From NCBI GenBank assembly GCA_026985385.1, contig JALSQM010000029.1, forward strand, positions 1-16,153: a stretch of 16,153 nt of DNA, given 5' to 3'. Shown here one piece after another: positions 1 to 7,100 of this stretch. The notes under the pieces are model-generated. The model was given only the letters and a program-made list of their open reading frames with translations. It was not told where the DNA came from and did no database searches. This stretch comes from Acidilobaceae archaeon. Lineage in GTDB: Archaea > Thermoproteota > Thermoprotei_A > Sulfolobales > Acidilobaceae. Position numbers and translations under genes: made by a program. Each line of letters opens with the position of its first letter. Position 1 is the first letter of the stretch.

Positions 1-366
1 ATTAGGGATACCACCCGCTGGTTATTAGCCCTCACCCTCTCGCATCAAGGCATGATGCGCCATTATCCACTATGAGGAATAACCCCGGTAATCACGAACG
101 AGGAGACTTTGCATCCCGCCATGCACCCCTGCAACCCTGGCTTATTTGGCACCGGCCTCCGGAGCCGGTGGTCCAAGTCAAATCCCGGCAGGCCCGTCAT
201 ATGAGTTATTCCTTTTTAGCGTGCTTCCCCATTTCTTTGAGAATGTTTAGGCTATAGTGGCTAAATTGTGGAGCCCTTAAAGCCTTAGTGTTATAATCGC
301 TATATTAGATGCCTGCTTGGCAGCGGGGAGAGTGTTTTTTGCGTGTGAAGCGTGCTACGGCCGTGT
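1..366. other. Gene-poor left edge
   Basis: I see no convincing protein gene here. Frame 1 is open from the left edge to a TGA at 73-75 (24 codons), but its codon use is unremarkable and it could be chance. A tRNA-Arg-like remnant lies at 131-196. The part at 197-366 is AT-richer and has T runs on the plus strand (334-340) and TATA-like stretches near 290-300, but nothing downstream that they would serve. The minus-strand operon that ends at 367 has no T-run immediately after its stop. Confidence 0.5.
131..196 (+). pseudogene. Decayed tRNA-Arg(CCG)-like 3' remnant
   Basis: Bases 152-168 form a perfect tRNA anticodon arm: a 5-bp stem CCGGC/GCCGG around the 7-base loop CTCCGGA, with U33 at 158 and anticodon CCG at 159-161. 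A 5-base variable region (169-173), a damaged T arm (174-188, loop and 3' strand like TCAAATCCCGG) and an acceptor 3' strand CAGGCCC with G (189-196) follow in the right order. Upstream, 131-146 resembles a D arm (GCAACCCTGGCTTA). The T-stem 5' strand is lost and no 5' acceptor GGGCCTG exists, so a working tRNA cannot form. Either an old pseudogene or the 3' piece left by an integrated element; tRNA-Arg genes are known integration targets in Sulfolobus viruses. Confidence 0.55.
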
Positions 367-1080
367 TTATTTTTGTCCTAGCGGTGCTTTACAGTAGATT
401 TCCGCGTGTCCCTCTTTGACGTTGGCTTCTACTATGACTTGTCCCCCGCCGCAGTGGTGGGTCTCCACGTGGCCCGAGGAGACGCTGACTTCCACGGTGG
501 CGTTACCCCGGATCCCCAGGGTTGCGTCTCCCCTGTTTACTGTGAGGGTCACATGGGAGTCCTTGCTGAGTGGCTTGAAGAGTACGTAGGCGCTTCCAGT
601 GGATATCTTGACTGTTAGATTGACGGCGGCCACGCTCGCATTGAGGCCTCCCTCCGTGATTGCTAGGACTACATTGTATGCGGTTAGGTTGTCCAGGCCC
701 ACGCCAGCCCTGGCGGCGTAGACTTCCACCCCTCTAAGGCCTGGGGGCAGCGTTATGATTGTCTTGGAGTCCCAGCATGGGGGGAGCATGCTGCCCGAGG
801 CCTCCACGTGAATGCTGGATCCCTCCCTGCTCGCCCCAATTCTGCACCCCCAGCCCCGGCCGGTGAGGGTCACCATGCCTTCCGAGGCGTTTGCCCCCAC
901 TGTTATGAGGGCGCTGGTATCGAGAACACGTATTACAGCGACCCTGAATCCTGCATCGTAGCTTTCCTTGTAGGTAACACTTGGAGCCCTGCCCGGGAGC
1001 CAGAGGAGCGCCGCGCCAGCAGCAACCACTACGGCTACGATTAGGACGGTGTAGACCGCTAGCACTCTCACGAAGCCCAC
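367..1080 (-). CDS. Membrane-anchored beta-solenoid protein (DUF4097-like)
   Basis: A 237-residue protein with one N-terminal membrane segment (about residues 5-28, hydrophobic VLIVAVVVAAGAALLW) and the rest outside the membrane. From about residue 105 it runs as short beta strands rich in V, T, N and G, the pattern of right-handed beta-solenoid proteins such as the DUF4097 adhesin-like family; several NxS/T sites would suit surface glycosylation. Four cysteines (two near residues 78 and 102, two in the C-terminal quarter) could form disulfides. GTG start at 1080 with GGGGAG upstream. It is the third gene after a regulator and a small membrane protein (15-nt gap from the latter). In bacteria DUF4097-like proteins often follow a small HTH regulator and a helical membrane protein, which matches here. 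The family call rests on the repeat pattern only; function unknown. Confidence 0.6.
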   Translation of the reverse strand: MGFVRVLAVYTVLIVAVVVAAGAALLWLPGRAPSVTYKESYDAGFRVAVIRVLDTSALITVGANASEGMVTLTGRGWGCRIGASREGSSIHVEASGSMLPPCWDSKTIITLPPGLRGVEVYAARAGVGLDNLTAYNVVLAITEGGLNASVAAVNLTVKISTGSAYVLFKPLSKDSHVTLTVNRGDATLGIRGNATVEVSVSSGHVETHHCGGGQVIVEANVKEGHAEIYCKAPLGQK

Positions 1081-1094
1081 GGCTCCCCGGCCCC

Positions 1095-1385
1095 CTAGCT
1101 CTCTAGGGCCCTTCTGAGGGACTCCACCGCCTCCCTGAGCCTCCTGACCTCCTCGCCGAGGGCGCTGGCCTCCCTGCCCAGCTCCAGCCTCCTCTCCAAC
1201 CAGTACCTAGTCACCCTAGACCACGATATGACGGCCACCACCCAGACCAGGAAGCCGAATACGACGCCCGCGGAGGCGTAGTAGTAGACCGCCGCCACGG
1301 TGAAGGCTGCGAGGGGGAGCATGAGGGCCAGCGTGACCGCTAGGAGCATGCGGTCGATCCTCTCCGCATCACCCACCCCTATCAC
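1095..1385 (-). CDS. Small two-helix membrane protein with coiled-coil tail
   Basis: A 96-residue protein. Two hydrophobic segments at about residues 14-36 and 39-55 form a membrane hairpin, followed by a charged heptad-type helix (about 60-95, with L/V spaced as in LRRLREAVESLRRAL) that should form a coiled coil in the cytosol. GTG start at 1385, with a strong GGAGGAG about 8 nt upstream inside the preceding regulator gene; the two genes overlap by 17 nt, so translation is probably coupled. I do not recognise a named family. The position between an ArsR regulator and a surface beta-solenoid protein suggests a membrane partner of one or both, but that is inference. Confidence 0.65.
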   Translation of the reverse strand: MIGVGDAERIDRMLLAVTLALMLPLAAFTVAAVYYYASAGVVFGFLVWVVAVISWSRVTRYWLERRLELGREASALGEEVRRLREAVESLRRALES

Positions 1386-1704
1386 CCCAGCACTCCTCCA
1401 CGAGGGCTGCTATCGACTCCGGGCTCACGCAGATCTCCCCACTCCAAGAGAGCTCGTAGAGCCTCCTCGCCACGGCCTTCCCACCCTCCAGAACCACGCG
1501 GCTCCTCACAACGCCGGATCTCTCCAGCTTCTTCAAGTGAACCTTCGCCAACGCCCTCGACACGCCTAGGGCCGACGCTATCTCCGATAGGTACAGAGGA
1601 CCCCTCCGCCATAGCAGGGCGACAATCGCAAGCCTCAGGGGGTGGGAGAGGCCATCCAACTTGGAGGCCAGCCCCTCCAAGCCACTGCACGGCAGACCCA
1701 CCAC
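1369..1704 (-). CDS. ArsR-type winged-helix transcriptional regulator
   Basis: A 111-residue DNA-binding protein with one winged helix-turn-helix at about residues 15-85. It begins HPLRLAIVALLWRRGPLYLSEIA, continues with the recognition-helix region GVSRALAKVHLKKLERSGVV, and then a beta wing (RSRVVLEGGKAVARRLYEL). This is the ArsR/HTH_20 layout. The metal-binding ELCVCDL box of ArsR is absent, so no metal sensing is implied. Cysteines lie near the N-terminus and at about 92 and 104. GTG start at 1704, chosen because GGAGGG lies just upstream and a TATA-like TTTTTATT lies about 30 nt further on. It opens a three-gene operon and probably represses its own promoter through the palindrome at 1731-1748. 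Confidence 0.8.
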   Translation of the reverse strand: MVGLPCSGLEGLASKLDGLSHPLRLAIVALLWRRGPLYLSEIASALGVSRALAKVHLKKLERSGVVRSRVVLEGGKAVARRLYELSWSGEICVSPESIAALVEECWGDRGG

Positions 1705-1730
1705 CCTCCACCCGTAACCATACAGTGACC

Positions 1731-1748
1731 GGTAATAAAAAGATTACC
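1731..1748 (-). promoter_or_regulatory. Palindromic operator over the ArsR operon promoter
   Basis: GGTAATAAAAAGATTACC is a perfect inverted repeat (6-bp arms GGTAAT/ATTACC, 6-nt centre). Read on the minus strand it contains TTTTTATTACC, a TATA-like element about 34 nt before the GTG at 1704. A dimeric winged-helix protein bound here would block TBP. This fits autoregulation by the ArsR-type gene, but the binding itself is inferred. Confidence 0.5.
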
Positions 1749-1929
1749 ATAATAGATCATCAATATATTTATTTTTCCCGCGGAGTCTATGCCGGAATCC
1801 AGTATGTCAAAGCTATTGGAAGCCCGTCATTATTGAGATCCACTCTTCTACATCGATACAGGGGTCTGTTCTAGCACTCACCCTGAAAAGGAGTTGATAC
1901 GAGGGACAACTCGTGGGGTGCATGCCTTC

Positions 1930-3489
1930 ATGGGTGCCGGCGGCGCTGTCCTAGAGTCTTTCAGTAAGAGCGGCGGGGTGGCCAGCGAGGAACCCCTGGC
2001 CTCAGCTGTGGGCTTGGGAATCCTCCTCCGCGGGGGTAACGCTGTCGATGCAGCCGTGGCCGTCAGCTTCGCATTATCGGTTGTTGCACCTCATCTTGGG
2101 GGTGTTGGGGGCGACTTCTTCTCGCTGGTCATGACGCCGGGGGGTAGGGTGTACTTCTTCAACGGCTCGGGTCAGGCCCCCGCAAGGCTCACCCCGGAGC
2201 TGCTGGAGGGGCTGGGCTACCGCGAGGCCCCATCGAGGGGGCCTCTAGCCCCCACGGTCCCCGGCATGGTTGGAGGCCTCTACCTCATGTGGAGGAGGCT
2301 GGGATCCCTCGAGTGGCGCGACTTGGTCGAGCCTGCTATCCGCCTAGCGGGGGAGGGCTTCCCGGTTCCCCCCTCCCTGGCGGCCGCCATAGGGGAGCAT
2401 AAAGAGCTACTAGGCATCGACCCAGGATCCCGGGCCACGTACCTCGAGGGACTGGAGGCCCGGCCTGGGGGGCCCGCTAGACTCCCCGGGCTGGCCCGCC
2501 TCCTCGAGGGGGTAGCGGAGGATCCCTGGTTCCTCTATAGGGGGGAGCCAGCCGAGAGGATCGAGGAGTACCTCTCAGAGCGTGGGGGTGTGCTGGCCAG
2601 CTCCGATATGAGGGCGTATGAGCCCGTCGAGTCAGAGCCCCTAAGCCTGGACTATAGGGGGTGGAGGCTGTGGGAGATGCCGCCCAACAGTCAAGGCGCG
2701 ACGAGCCTACACATACTCGCGATACTAGAGAGGGTAGGTGCCCCCATCCCTAGGAGGCCCCTAGAGCGGGTGCCGCTACTTGTTGCAGCGTCGCTTCCAG
2801 CGTATAGGTTCAGGGATAGGGAGATCGGGGATCCCCGCTACATGAGGGTTAAGCCCTGGGAGCTGGTCTCTGACAGCCTACTAGACAGGCTGGCGGGGGA
2901 GGCCCCCGGTCAGCCCCCACCCTGCAAGAACCGCTCGCAGGCTGGGGGAGGCGATACTACATTCTACATAGTGGTTGACGCCGATGGCATGGTGGTAGCC
3001 GGCATCCAGAGCCTCTTCTACCACTTCGGATCCGGCGTCACCGAGCCCACCTATCAGCTGACCCTTAACGGTAGAGTGAACGGCTTCACCCTAGAGAGGG
3101 GGCTCCCAAACACCCTCGCCCCCGGCAAGAGGCCCCTCCACACGCTCTCGGCGCTGGTAGCCGAGTCTCCTGAGGGGGAGGTAGCTGTTATGGGATCCTC
3201 GGGGGGCCACTTCAGGCCTCAGCAGCACGCGCTGCTGGCCACGAGCATCATAGATCACGGCATGAGCCCAGGCGAGGCCGTCGCCGCCGAGAGGGTTCTC
3301 TGGAAGCCCTACACCTGCGAGCTAGTCGCAGATGAGGGCATTGAAGAAGTGCCCGGTATGCCTCCAGGCTACAGGGTGACTCATGGAAGAACGGGTGTTG
3401 CAGCTGCGGCTCTCAGGGTGGCTGGGGGCTACTGGATCCTCGCCACGGACCCCCGGGGGGACGGCTACCCCTACATTGCCCCCAGCTAG
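1930..3489 (+). CDS. Gamma-glutamyltransferase-family Ntn hydrolase (YwrD/HpxW-like)
   Basis: A self-cleaving N-terminal nucleophile hydrolase of the GGT fold, about 519 residues. Early GVASEEPLAS and GGNAVDAAVAVSFAL, then PHLGGVGGDFF, are the family signature. GGGDTTFYIVVDADG marks autocleavage: the first Thr (about 343 from this start) becomes the nucleophile of the small subunit. GSSGGHFRPQQ is the oxyanion-loop region. Two differences from true GGT: the Arg that binds the gamma-glutamyl carboxylate (REMAP in E. coli) is replaced by NGSGQAP, and the PLSSM motif reads PLHTL. Both substitutions recall the YwrD/oxamate-amidohydrolase branch, so the substrate may be another amide. No signal peptide, so it is probably cytosolic. 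ATG at 1930 has GGGGTG 9 nt upstream; TTG 1894 and GTG 1918 are alternatives. Confidence 0.85.
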   Translation: MGAGGAVLESFSKSGGVASEEPLASAVGLGILLRGGNAVDAAVAVSFALSVVAPHLGGVGGDFFSLVMTPGGRVYFFNGSGQAPARLTPELLEGLGYREAPSRGPLAPTVPGMVGGLYLMWRRLGSLEWRDLVEPAIRLAGEGFPVPPSLAAAIGEHKELLGIDPGSRATYLEGLEARPGGPARLPGLARLLEGVAEDPWFLYRGEPAERIEEYLSERGGVLASSDMRAYEPVESEPLSLDYRGWRLWEMPPNSQGATSLHILAILERVGAPIPRRPLERVPLLVAASLPAYRFRDREIGDPRYMRVKPWELVSDSLLDRLAGEAPGQPPPCKNRSQAGGGDTTFYIVVDADGMVVAGIQSLFYHFGSGVTEPTYQLTLNGRVNGFTLERGLPNTLAPGKRPLHTLSALVAESPEGEVAVMGSSGGHFRPQQHALLATSIIDHGMSPGEAVAAERVLWKPYTCELVADEGIEEVPGMPPGYRVTHGRTGVAAAALRVAGGYWILATDPRGDGYPYIAPS

Positions 3490-4412
3490 CCCTGGGCCTC
3501 CTCGTAGTATAGTACTAGCCCTATACCGAATATGACGAGCGCCATAGGGGCGATCTCCGGGGGCCTCGGCTCCTCCCCCAGCACGAGCCAGGCGAGGAGC
3601 GTGGCCCCCACGGGCTCTCCGAGGACTGGCACCGTGGCTGCCAGGAGGCTGACGTGCTTCAAGGCATAGTTTATGATTGTATGGCCGCCGAGCATGGGTA
3701 GGAGGGCCAGCCCTAGGAGGTAGAGGTACACCCGGCCCTCATAGCCGAGTAGGTGGTAGCCGAGGCCCAGCGTTACCGCTGTGGAGACGAGGGCGGCCAC
3801 CGAGTATACTACACCCGTGTAGGATAGCGTGTCGTACCTCTCCCTCAACACCTTACCTATGCTGAAGTAGACTGCGACACACACCATGCCGGCAAGCGAT
3901 AGCGCCACGCCCAACCGGGGATCCCCGCCGGGAGGCGATAGACCCTCACTAGTACTAGCCACGGCCAGCCAGGCCACGCCAGCCATGGCGGCCGCCGCGC
4001 CTGCAAGCTGCTGGGCCCTATACTCCTCGCCTAGAACCGCCGAGCCAACTATAGCCAGGAGGGCCGGGTAACTATCGACTATAGTCACGCTAGCGGCAAC
4101 CGTCAGGTGGTAGAGGCTCATCATCCAGAAGCCGAAGTGGAGCGCCAGCGCAGCGCCGGAGGCGGCCATCAATGCTAGGTCCCGCGCATCACTGATCCTC
4201 GGTATGCTCCCGGAGGCTGCTAGCATGGCCAAGGTTATAGCGGCTGAGATCGCGAGCCTCCAAGAAGCCGCCACGAAGCCTTGGACTCCGGCTAGCCTAA
4301 CGAATATGGAGGCCGTAGATATGTTTGTGACAGCTATAGCTAGAAGCACTGCATAGCGCCAGCGGGCGCCCGCTAAGCCGCGGCGTCCCCACCTGGGCTC
4401 AGGCGCTCCCAT
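3486..4412 (-). CDS. EamA/DMT-family transporter
   Basis: A 308-residue inner-membrane protein of the drug/metabolite transporter superfamily: about ten hydrophobic segments in two similar halves (EamA domains, roughly residues 17-150 and 168-303). Family features include NISTASIFVRLAG with AASWRLAIS in helix 1-2, a short charged TSEGLSPPGGDPRLG linker, and LGEEPRPPEIAPMALVIFGIGLVL near the end. Such proteins export or import small metabolites; no substrate can be read from sequence. ATG at 4412 with GGAG about 11 nt upstream, overlapping the preceding SdpI-like gene by 14 nt, so it is the last gene of the four-gene operon. Its stop and that of the convergent hydrolase share one CTAG palindrome (3486-3489). 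Confidence 0.88.
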   Translation of the reverse strand: MGAPEPRWGRRGLAGARWRYAVLLAIAVTNISTASIFVRLAGVQGFVAASWRLAISAAITLAMLAASGSIPRISDARDLALMAASGAALALHFGFWMMSLYHLTVAASVTIVDSYPALLAIVGSAVLGEEYRAQQLAGAAAAMAGVAWLAVASTSEGLSPPGGDPRLGVALSLAGMVCVAVYFSIGKVLRERYDTLSYTGVVYSVAALVSTAVTLGLGYHLLGYEGRVYLYLLGLALLPMLGGHTIINYALKHVSLLAATVPVLGEPVGATLLAWLVLGEEPRPPEIAPMALVIFGIGLVLYYEEAQG

Positions 4413-5169
4413 GACGCAGCTCGCTCCTACCCCGTAGCCAGGCCGCGGTACTTATCGATGCCGCGGCCAGCGTCGCTGAGAGCCCTGCCAAGACGAGTGG
4501 AAGAGAGGCCTCCCCAGGACCCCCATTCAGGGGGGCCAGGTTAATGCCCGCGGAGACTAGCGCTAGCCCCCAGCCGACGAGGACGGCGACTAGCTCCGCT
4601 TCAGAGGGCTCTAGCCAGGGCCTCTGAAAGCTCTCCGGCCTCATGGAGGCTAGGTAGCATAGGTAAACAGCTAGGGCGGCGAGGGAGCTGGCGGTGACGA
4701 GGTAGGCTGGGCCCACCCCTGCAAGCCGCGGCGCGGCCGCGGCAAGAGTTGAGACCGCTAGCGTGGCCGCCGCCCCCATCGCTGCTGAAGTAGCCGCTCT
4801 CCTCCTGACCTCGACTACGGGGCCCTCCGGCGGCGGGGTCCTCAGGGACTCCAGCTCGGCGAGCCTCCTCGAGTACTCGACTAACGCTATCACCGAGGCC
4901 GTCACACCTAGTGAGAGGAAGACCGCCTCGGCTATGACACCAGCTATCAGGCCTACAGGAACGGCTGAAGCGCCTATGACGGCCAACGCTATACCAGCTG
5001 TCCTGTTAACGTGTATCCAGACCCTCCTACTAGTCATAGCGTATGAGACCCTGAAGCCTACGAGGGCGTTAGGCGGTATACTCTCCGCCACCATGGCTAG
5101 GACTGCCCCGGGCAGAGCCACGCTGAGGCCGATGAGGACCTCTACCAGCCATTCACCCACACCTACCAC
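4399..5169 (-). CDS. SdpI-family multipass membrane protein
   Basis: A 256-residue protein with seven or eight hydrophobic segments. Residues about 31-60 carry the SdpI signature: IPPNALVGFR, then TSRRVWIHVNRTAG, matching the family pattern PxNxxxGxRxxxxxxxxxxWxxxxRxxG. In Bacillus subtilis SdpI gives immunity to the toxin SdpC and also sequesters the repressor SdpR; many homologues have no known toxin. A charged cytosolic loop lies at about 100-125. GTG start at 5169 overlaps the PadR gene by 17 nt and its end overlaps the EamA gene by 14 nt, so all are one transcript. The combination of regulator plus SdpI-like protein is like the sdpRI pair, although the regulator here is PadR-like. The family call rests on this motif. 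Confidence 0.65.
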   Translation of the reverse strand: MVGVGEWLVEVLIGLSVALPGAVLAMVAESIPPNALVGFRVSYAMTSRRVWIHVNRTAGIALAVIGASAVPVGLIAGVIAEAVFLSLGVTASVIALVEYSRRLAELESLRTPPPEGPVVEVRRRAATSAAMGAAATLAVSTLAAAAPRLAGVGPAYLVTASSLAALAVYLCYLASMRPESFQRPWLEPSEAELVAVLVGWGLALVSAGINLAPLNGGPGEASLPLVLAGLSATLAAASISTAAWLRGRSELRHGSA

Positions 5170-5464
5170 CCCCGAGGGAGGTCAGGTCGGCTAGGATCCT
5201 CAGGATCCCCGCTGACTGGCGGAGGACCTCGCAGCCCTCAGGCTTGAGCCTGTACTGCTTCCTCACAGCCCCACCCGGGAGCCGGACCCAGTAACCCTCG
5301 GCTAGGCCGAGCCTTTCAAGCCTCTTGAGGGCGTCGTAGAGGCTGCTCTCCGACACGCTCCACCCAAGCCTCTCCTCCAGGAGCCTGCGGAGGCCATAGC
5401 CGTGTAGGGGTCCGTGTGCTGCTAGCAGTGCTAGCAGAGCTAGGGCTAGGAGGCCGCTGAGCAC
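5153..5464 (-). CDS. PadR-family transcriptional regulator
   Basis: About 103 residues with a single PadR winged-helix domain. HGPLHGYGLRRLLEE is the hallmark N-terminal segment, SESSLYDALKRLERLGL the recognition helix region, and RKQYRLKPEG the wing and start of the last helix. A short hydrophobic helix (LSGLLALALLALLAA) precedes it, normal for PadR. I take GTG 5464 as the start, since an AGGAGGGGGG lies just upstream over the stop of the CPBP gene. The frame is open to 5524, but that start would add an R/G-rich 20-residue tail and overlap the upstream gene by 44 nt. The gene sits between a CPBP protease and an SdpI-like gene and probably controls this operon; no clear operator is visible. 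Confidence 0.8.
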   Translation of the reverse strand: MLSGLLALALLALLAAHGPLHGYGLRRLLEERLGWSVSESSLYDALKRLERLGLAEGYWVRLPGGAVRKQYRLKPEGCEVLRQSAGILRILADLTSLGGGRCG

Positions 5465-5480
5465 CTCCCTACCCCCCCTC

Positions 5481-6368
5481 CTAGCGGGTCTCAACGCTCC
5501 TCCCCCAAAGGACGCTAGCGACAAGCGCCGCTAGCGCCATTGTGGCGCTCACCGACACCCCGGCTGGCGCGGCCACTAGCCTGGGGCCCCGCGCGAGCAG
5601 GGCGAAGAGCCCAGCTAAGGCGTTGACAGTCCCGTGGGCGGCCGCCGCCGGGTATACGCTGCCCGAGGCGTCCCTCAGCACCGCGAGGAGTAGGCCTAGG
5701 GCCGCGGTGTAGAGTGTGAAGGCTGCGAGATACCCGAGGGGCCCCGCGCCCGACTGATTGTGGATCGTGGGGATTAAGGCGTAATTGTAGCCGGCAGCTA
5801 TCAGGGGGGCGTGCCATAGGCCCCATACGACGCCCACGGCCAGGGCCGCGGGCCCCCTGCCGAGACGCTTGGCGAGTGTGGGGTATAGGTAGCCCCTCCA
5901 CCCGATCTCCTCGCCCAGGGCAGCTGCAGCGTTGACGCTCAGACCAGCGGCGATTCCGGCGGCGAGGTAGGCCGCTACTATCAAGCCTAGTAGGAGGGGG
6001 CCACCGTACTCGGCTATATCGCTTAGAGGCCCCGCGGGCCCCAGAGAGCATCCAAGCGCTCGGGCCACGGCTAGGGAGGCTGCGTAGGCTGCAACCACCA
6101 GTAGGGAGCCGGTAAGCCCCCAGCGGAGCGCGTCGCGGTCAAACCTAACCCCTAATAGTCTCCAGGATCCTCTGGGATCCTCCCCCGAGACCGCGAGCGC
6201 CGCTAGCGCTGCAAGAGTCGGCATGGCCATCCGCGCCAGGAGTAGCGGTAGCACGCTAGCCCCGCCAAGGCGGGGTATGATAAGCGTGTAGTCGAGAGCG
6301 TATGCGGGTGCGAAGGCCGTAATCACGAAGACTATTACAGCGGCTGGCCTCCAGGGGGGCTCCTCCAA
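5481..6368 (-). CDS. CPBP-family intramembrane metalloprotease
   Basis: A multipass membrane protein with all CPBP (Abi/CaaX protease-like) motifs: EEIGWRG (Glu-Glu-x3-Arg, about residues 153-158 from this start), WGLWH (His about 186) and HGTVN (His 245, Asn 249). With all metal ligands and catalytic residues in place it is probably active. Relatives include Rce1-type prenyl-protein proteases and bacteriocin immunity or processing proteins. About eight hydrophobic segments. I prefer TTG 6368 because the TATA at 6402-6412 lies about 39 nt upstream; the frame stays open to 6461, but that start lies behind the promoter and overlaps the divergent gene. First gene of the operon with PadR, SdpI-like and EamA genes. 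Substrate unknown. Confidence 0.82.
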   Translation of the reverse strand: MEEPPWRPAAVIVFVITAFAPAYALDYTLIIPRLGGASVLPLLLARMAMPTLAALAALAVSGEDPRGSWRLLGVRFDRDALRWGLTGSLLVVAAYAASLAVARALGCSLGPAGPLSDIAEYGGPLLLGLIVAAYLAAGIAAGLSVNAAAALGEEIGWRGYLYPTLAKRLGRGPAALAVGVVWGLWHAPLIAAGYNYALIPTIHNQSGAGPLGYLAAFTLYTAALGLLLAVLRDASGSVYPAAAAHGTVNALAGLFALLARGPRLVAAPAGVSVSATMALAALVASVLWGRSVETR

Positions 6369-6401
6369 ACCCGGGATCCCCGTGGAGGTAGCGGAGCAAC
6401 C

Positions 6402-6412
6402 CTTATAAATAC
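6402..6412. promoter_or_regulatory. Shared divergent TATA region
   Basis: CTTATAAATAC reads as a TATA box on both strands. On the minus strand it would start transcription near 6381, just before TTG 6368 of the CPBP gene; on the plus strand near 6433, ten bases before TTG 6443. One site could thus serve both genes with very short leaders. Inference from spacing only. Confidence 0.5.
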
Positions 6413-6442
6413 ACCGGAATTCGGAGTATCCCGGGTGGGGCT

Positions 6443-7042
6443 TTGGGTTCGATCGCTTCATGCACGATACCCGGCTCCCAGGTCATACATGCTCAGATCA
6501 CCAGCCCCTTGACTATAATAGTGCTCGTGGTAGTCATAGCCATAACCCCCCTGGCCCTATACCTGGGGCGCAGGAGGAGGGGCCTCCCCACTAAGGCCGT
6601 AATAGCGTTGACTCTAGCGGTGATTGTGCCCGTCGCGGGCATCATTATAGCCTTGCCCTACACTACGGCCAAGCCAGACCTGGACTATGGCGCGTGGCTC
6701 GAGGGCCACATGCTTGAAGTCAGGTTCTACTCGAGTAAAGTGGTGGAGTTCAACTTGTGCAACACCAACGTAAGCCTAATAGATAGGTCCGAACTGGGGC
6801 ACCTATTGAAGTATAGGTCCTTCGGGGTAGGGGATCCGCTGGCAGGCATAGACCTTGGCTACTTCAAGACCAGGGACGGTAGAACGGCATACGTGGTCGT
6901 CGTGGGTAAAGACGTTGGGAAACTATTAGTAGCCGACGACGGCTCCAAGGTGGCCGTGATCGGCGTAAAATGCCCCTCGGGCGTGAGTAGCCTCTACAAG
7001 GCGATTATGGAGGCGAAGGCAGACTGCCGGGGAACGCGCTAG
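6443..7042 (+). CDS. Two-TM protein with bacterial PH-like (bPH_5-type) domain
   Basis: A 199-residue protein with two membrane segments (about residues 22-40 and 50-70, with an arginine-rich RRRRG turn between) and a C-terminal beta-rich domain (about 80-195). The domain reads like the small PH-like bPH_5 family: FYSSKVVEFNL, a hydrophilic loop with GDPLAGIDLGYFKTRDGRTAYVVV, then KLLVADDGSKVAVIG and a closing helix SSLYKAIMEA. Such domains occur on small membrane proteins of unknown role. TTG 6443 has GGTGGGG about 3 nt upstream and the divergent TATA 35 nt upstream. Three cysteines lie in the second half. It stands alone between a divergent operon and the fix operon. The family call is tentative. 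Confidence 0.6.
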   Translation: MGSIASCTIPGSQVIHAQITSPLTIIVLVVVIAITPLALYLGRRRRGLPTKAVIALTLAVIVPVAGIIIALPYTTAKPDLDYGAWLEGHMLEVRFYSSKVVEFNLCNTNVSLIDRSELGHLLKYRSFGVGDPLAGIDLGYFKTRDGRTAYVVVVGKDVGKLLVADDGSKVAVIGVKCPSGVSSLYKAIMEAKADCRGTR

Positions 7043-7100
7043 CTAGGGTCGTATAGGGGACGGTAATTATGTGGAGTAGCGCAGTGTTATAGACTCGAGA

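Noticed and set aside
1..75. Open frame from the left edge to TGA 73-75, perhaps the end of an integrase or other gene
   Set aside because: Only 24 codons, neutral codon use and no recognisable C-terminal motif.
72..257. 61-codon plus-strand frame
   Set aside because: It runs through the tRNA-like remnant, has no ribosome site and its product has no ordered features.
330..342. T-run as a terminator for the operon ending at 367
   Set aside because: The T-run is on the plus strand; the operon reads on the minus strand, where it is an A-run.
5515..6051. 178-codon minus-strand frame within the CPBP gene
   Set aside because: Arginine/proline/glycine-rich shadow of the true CPBP frame, which carries all catalytic motifs.
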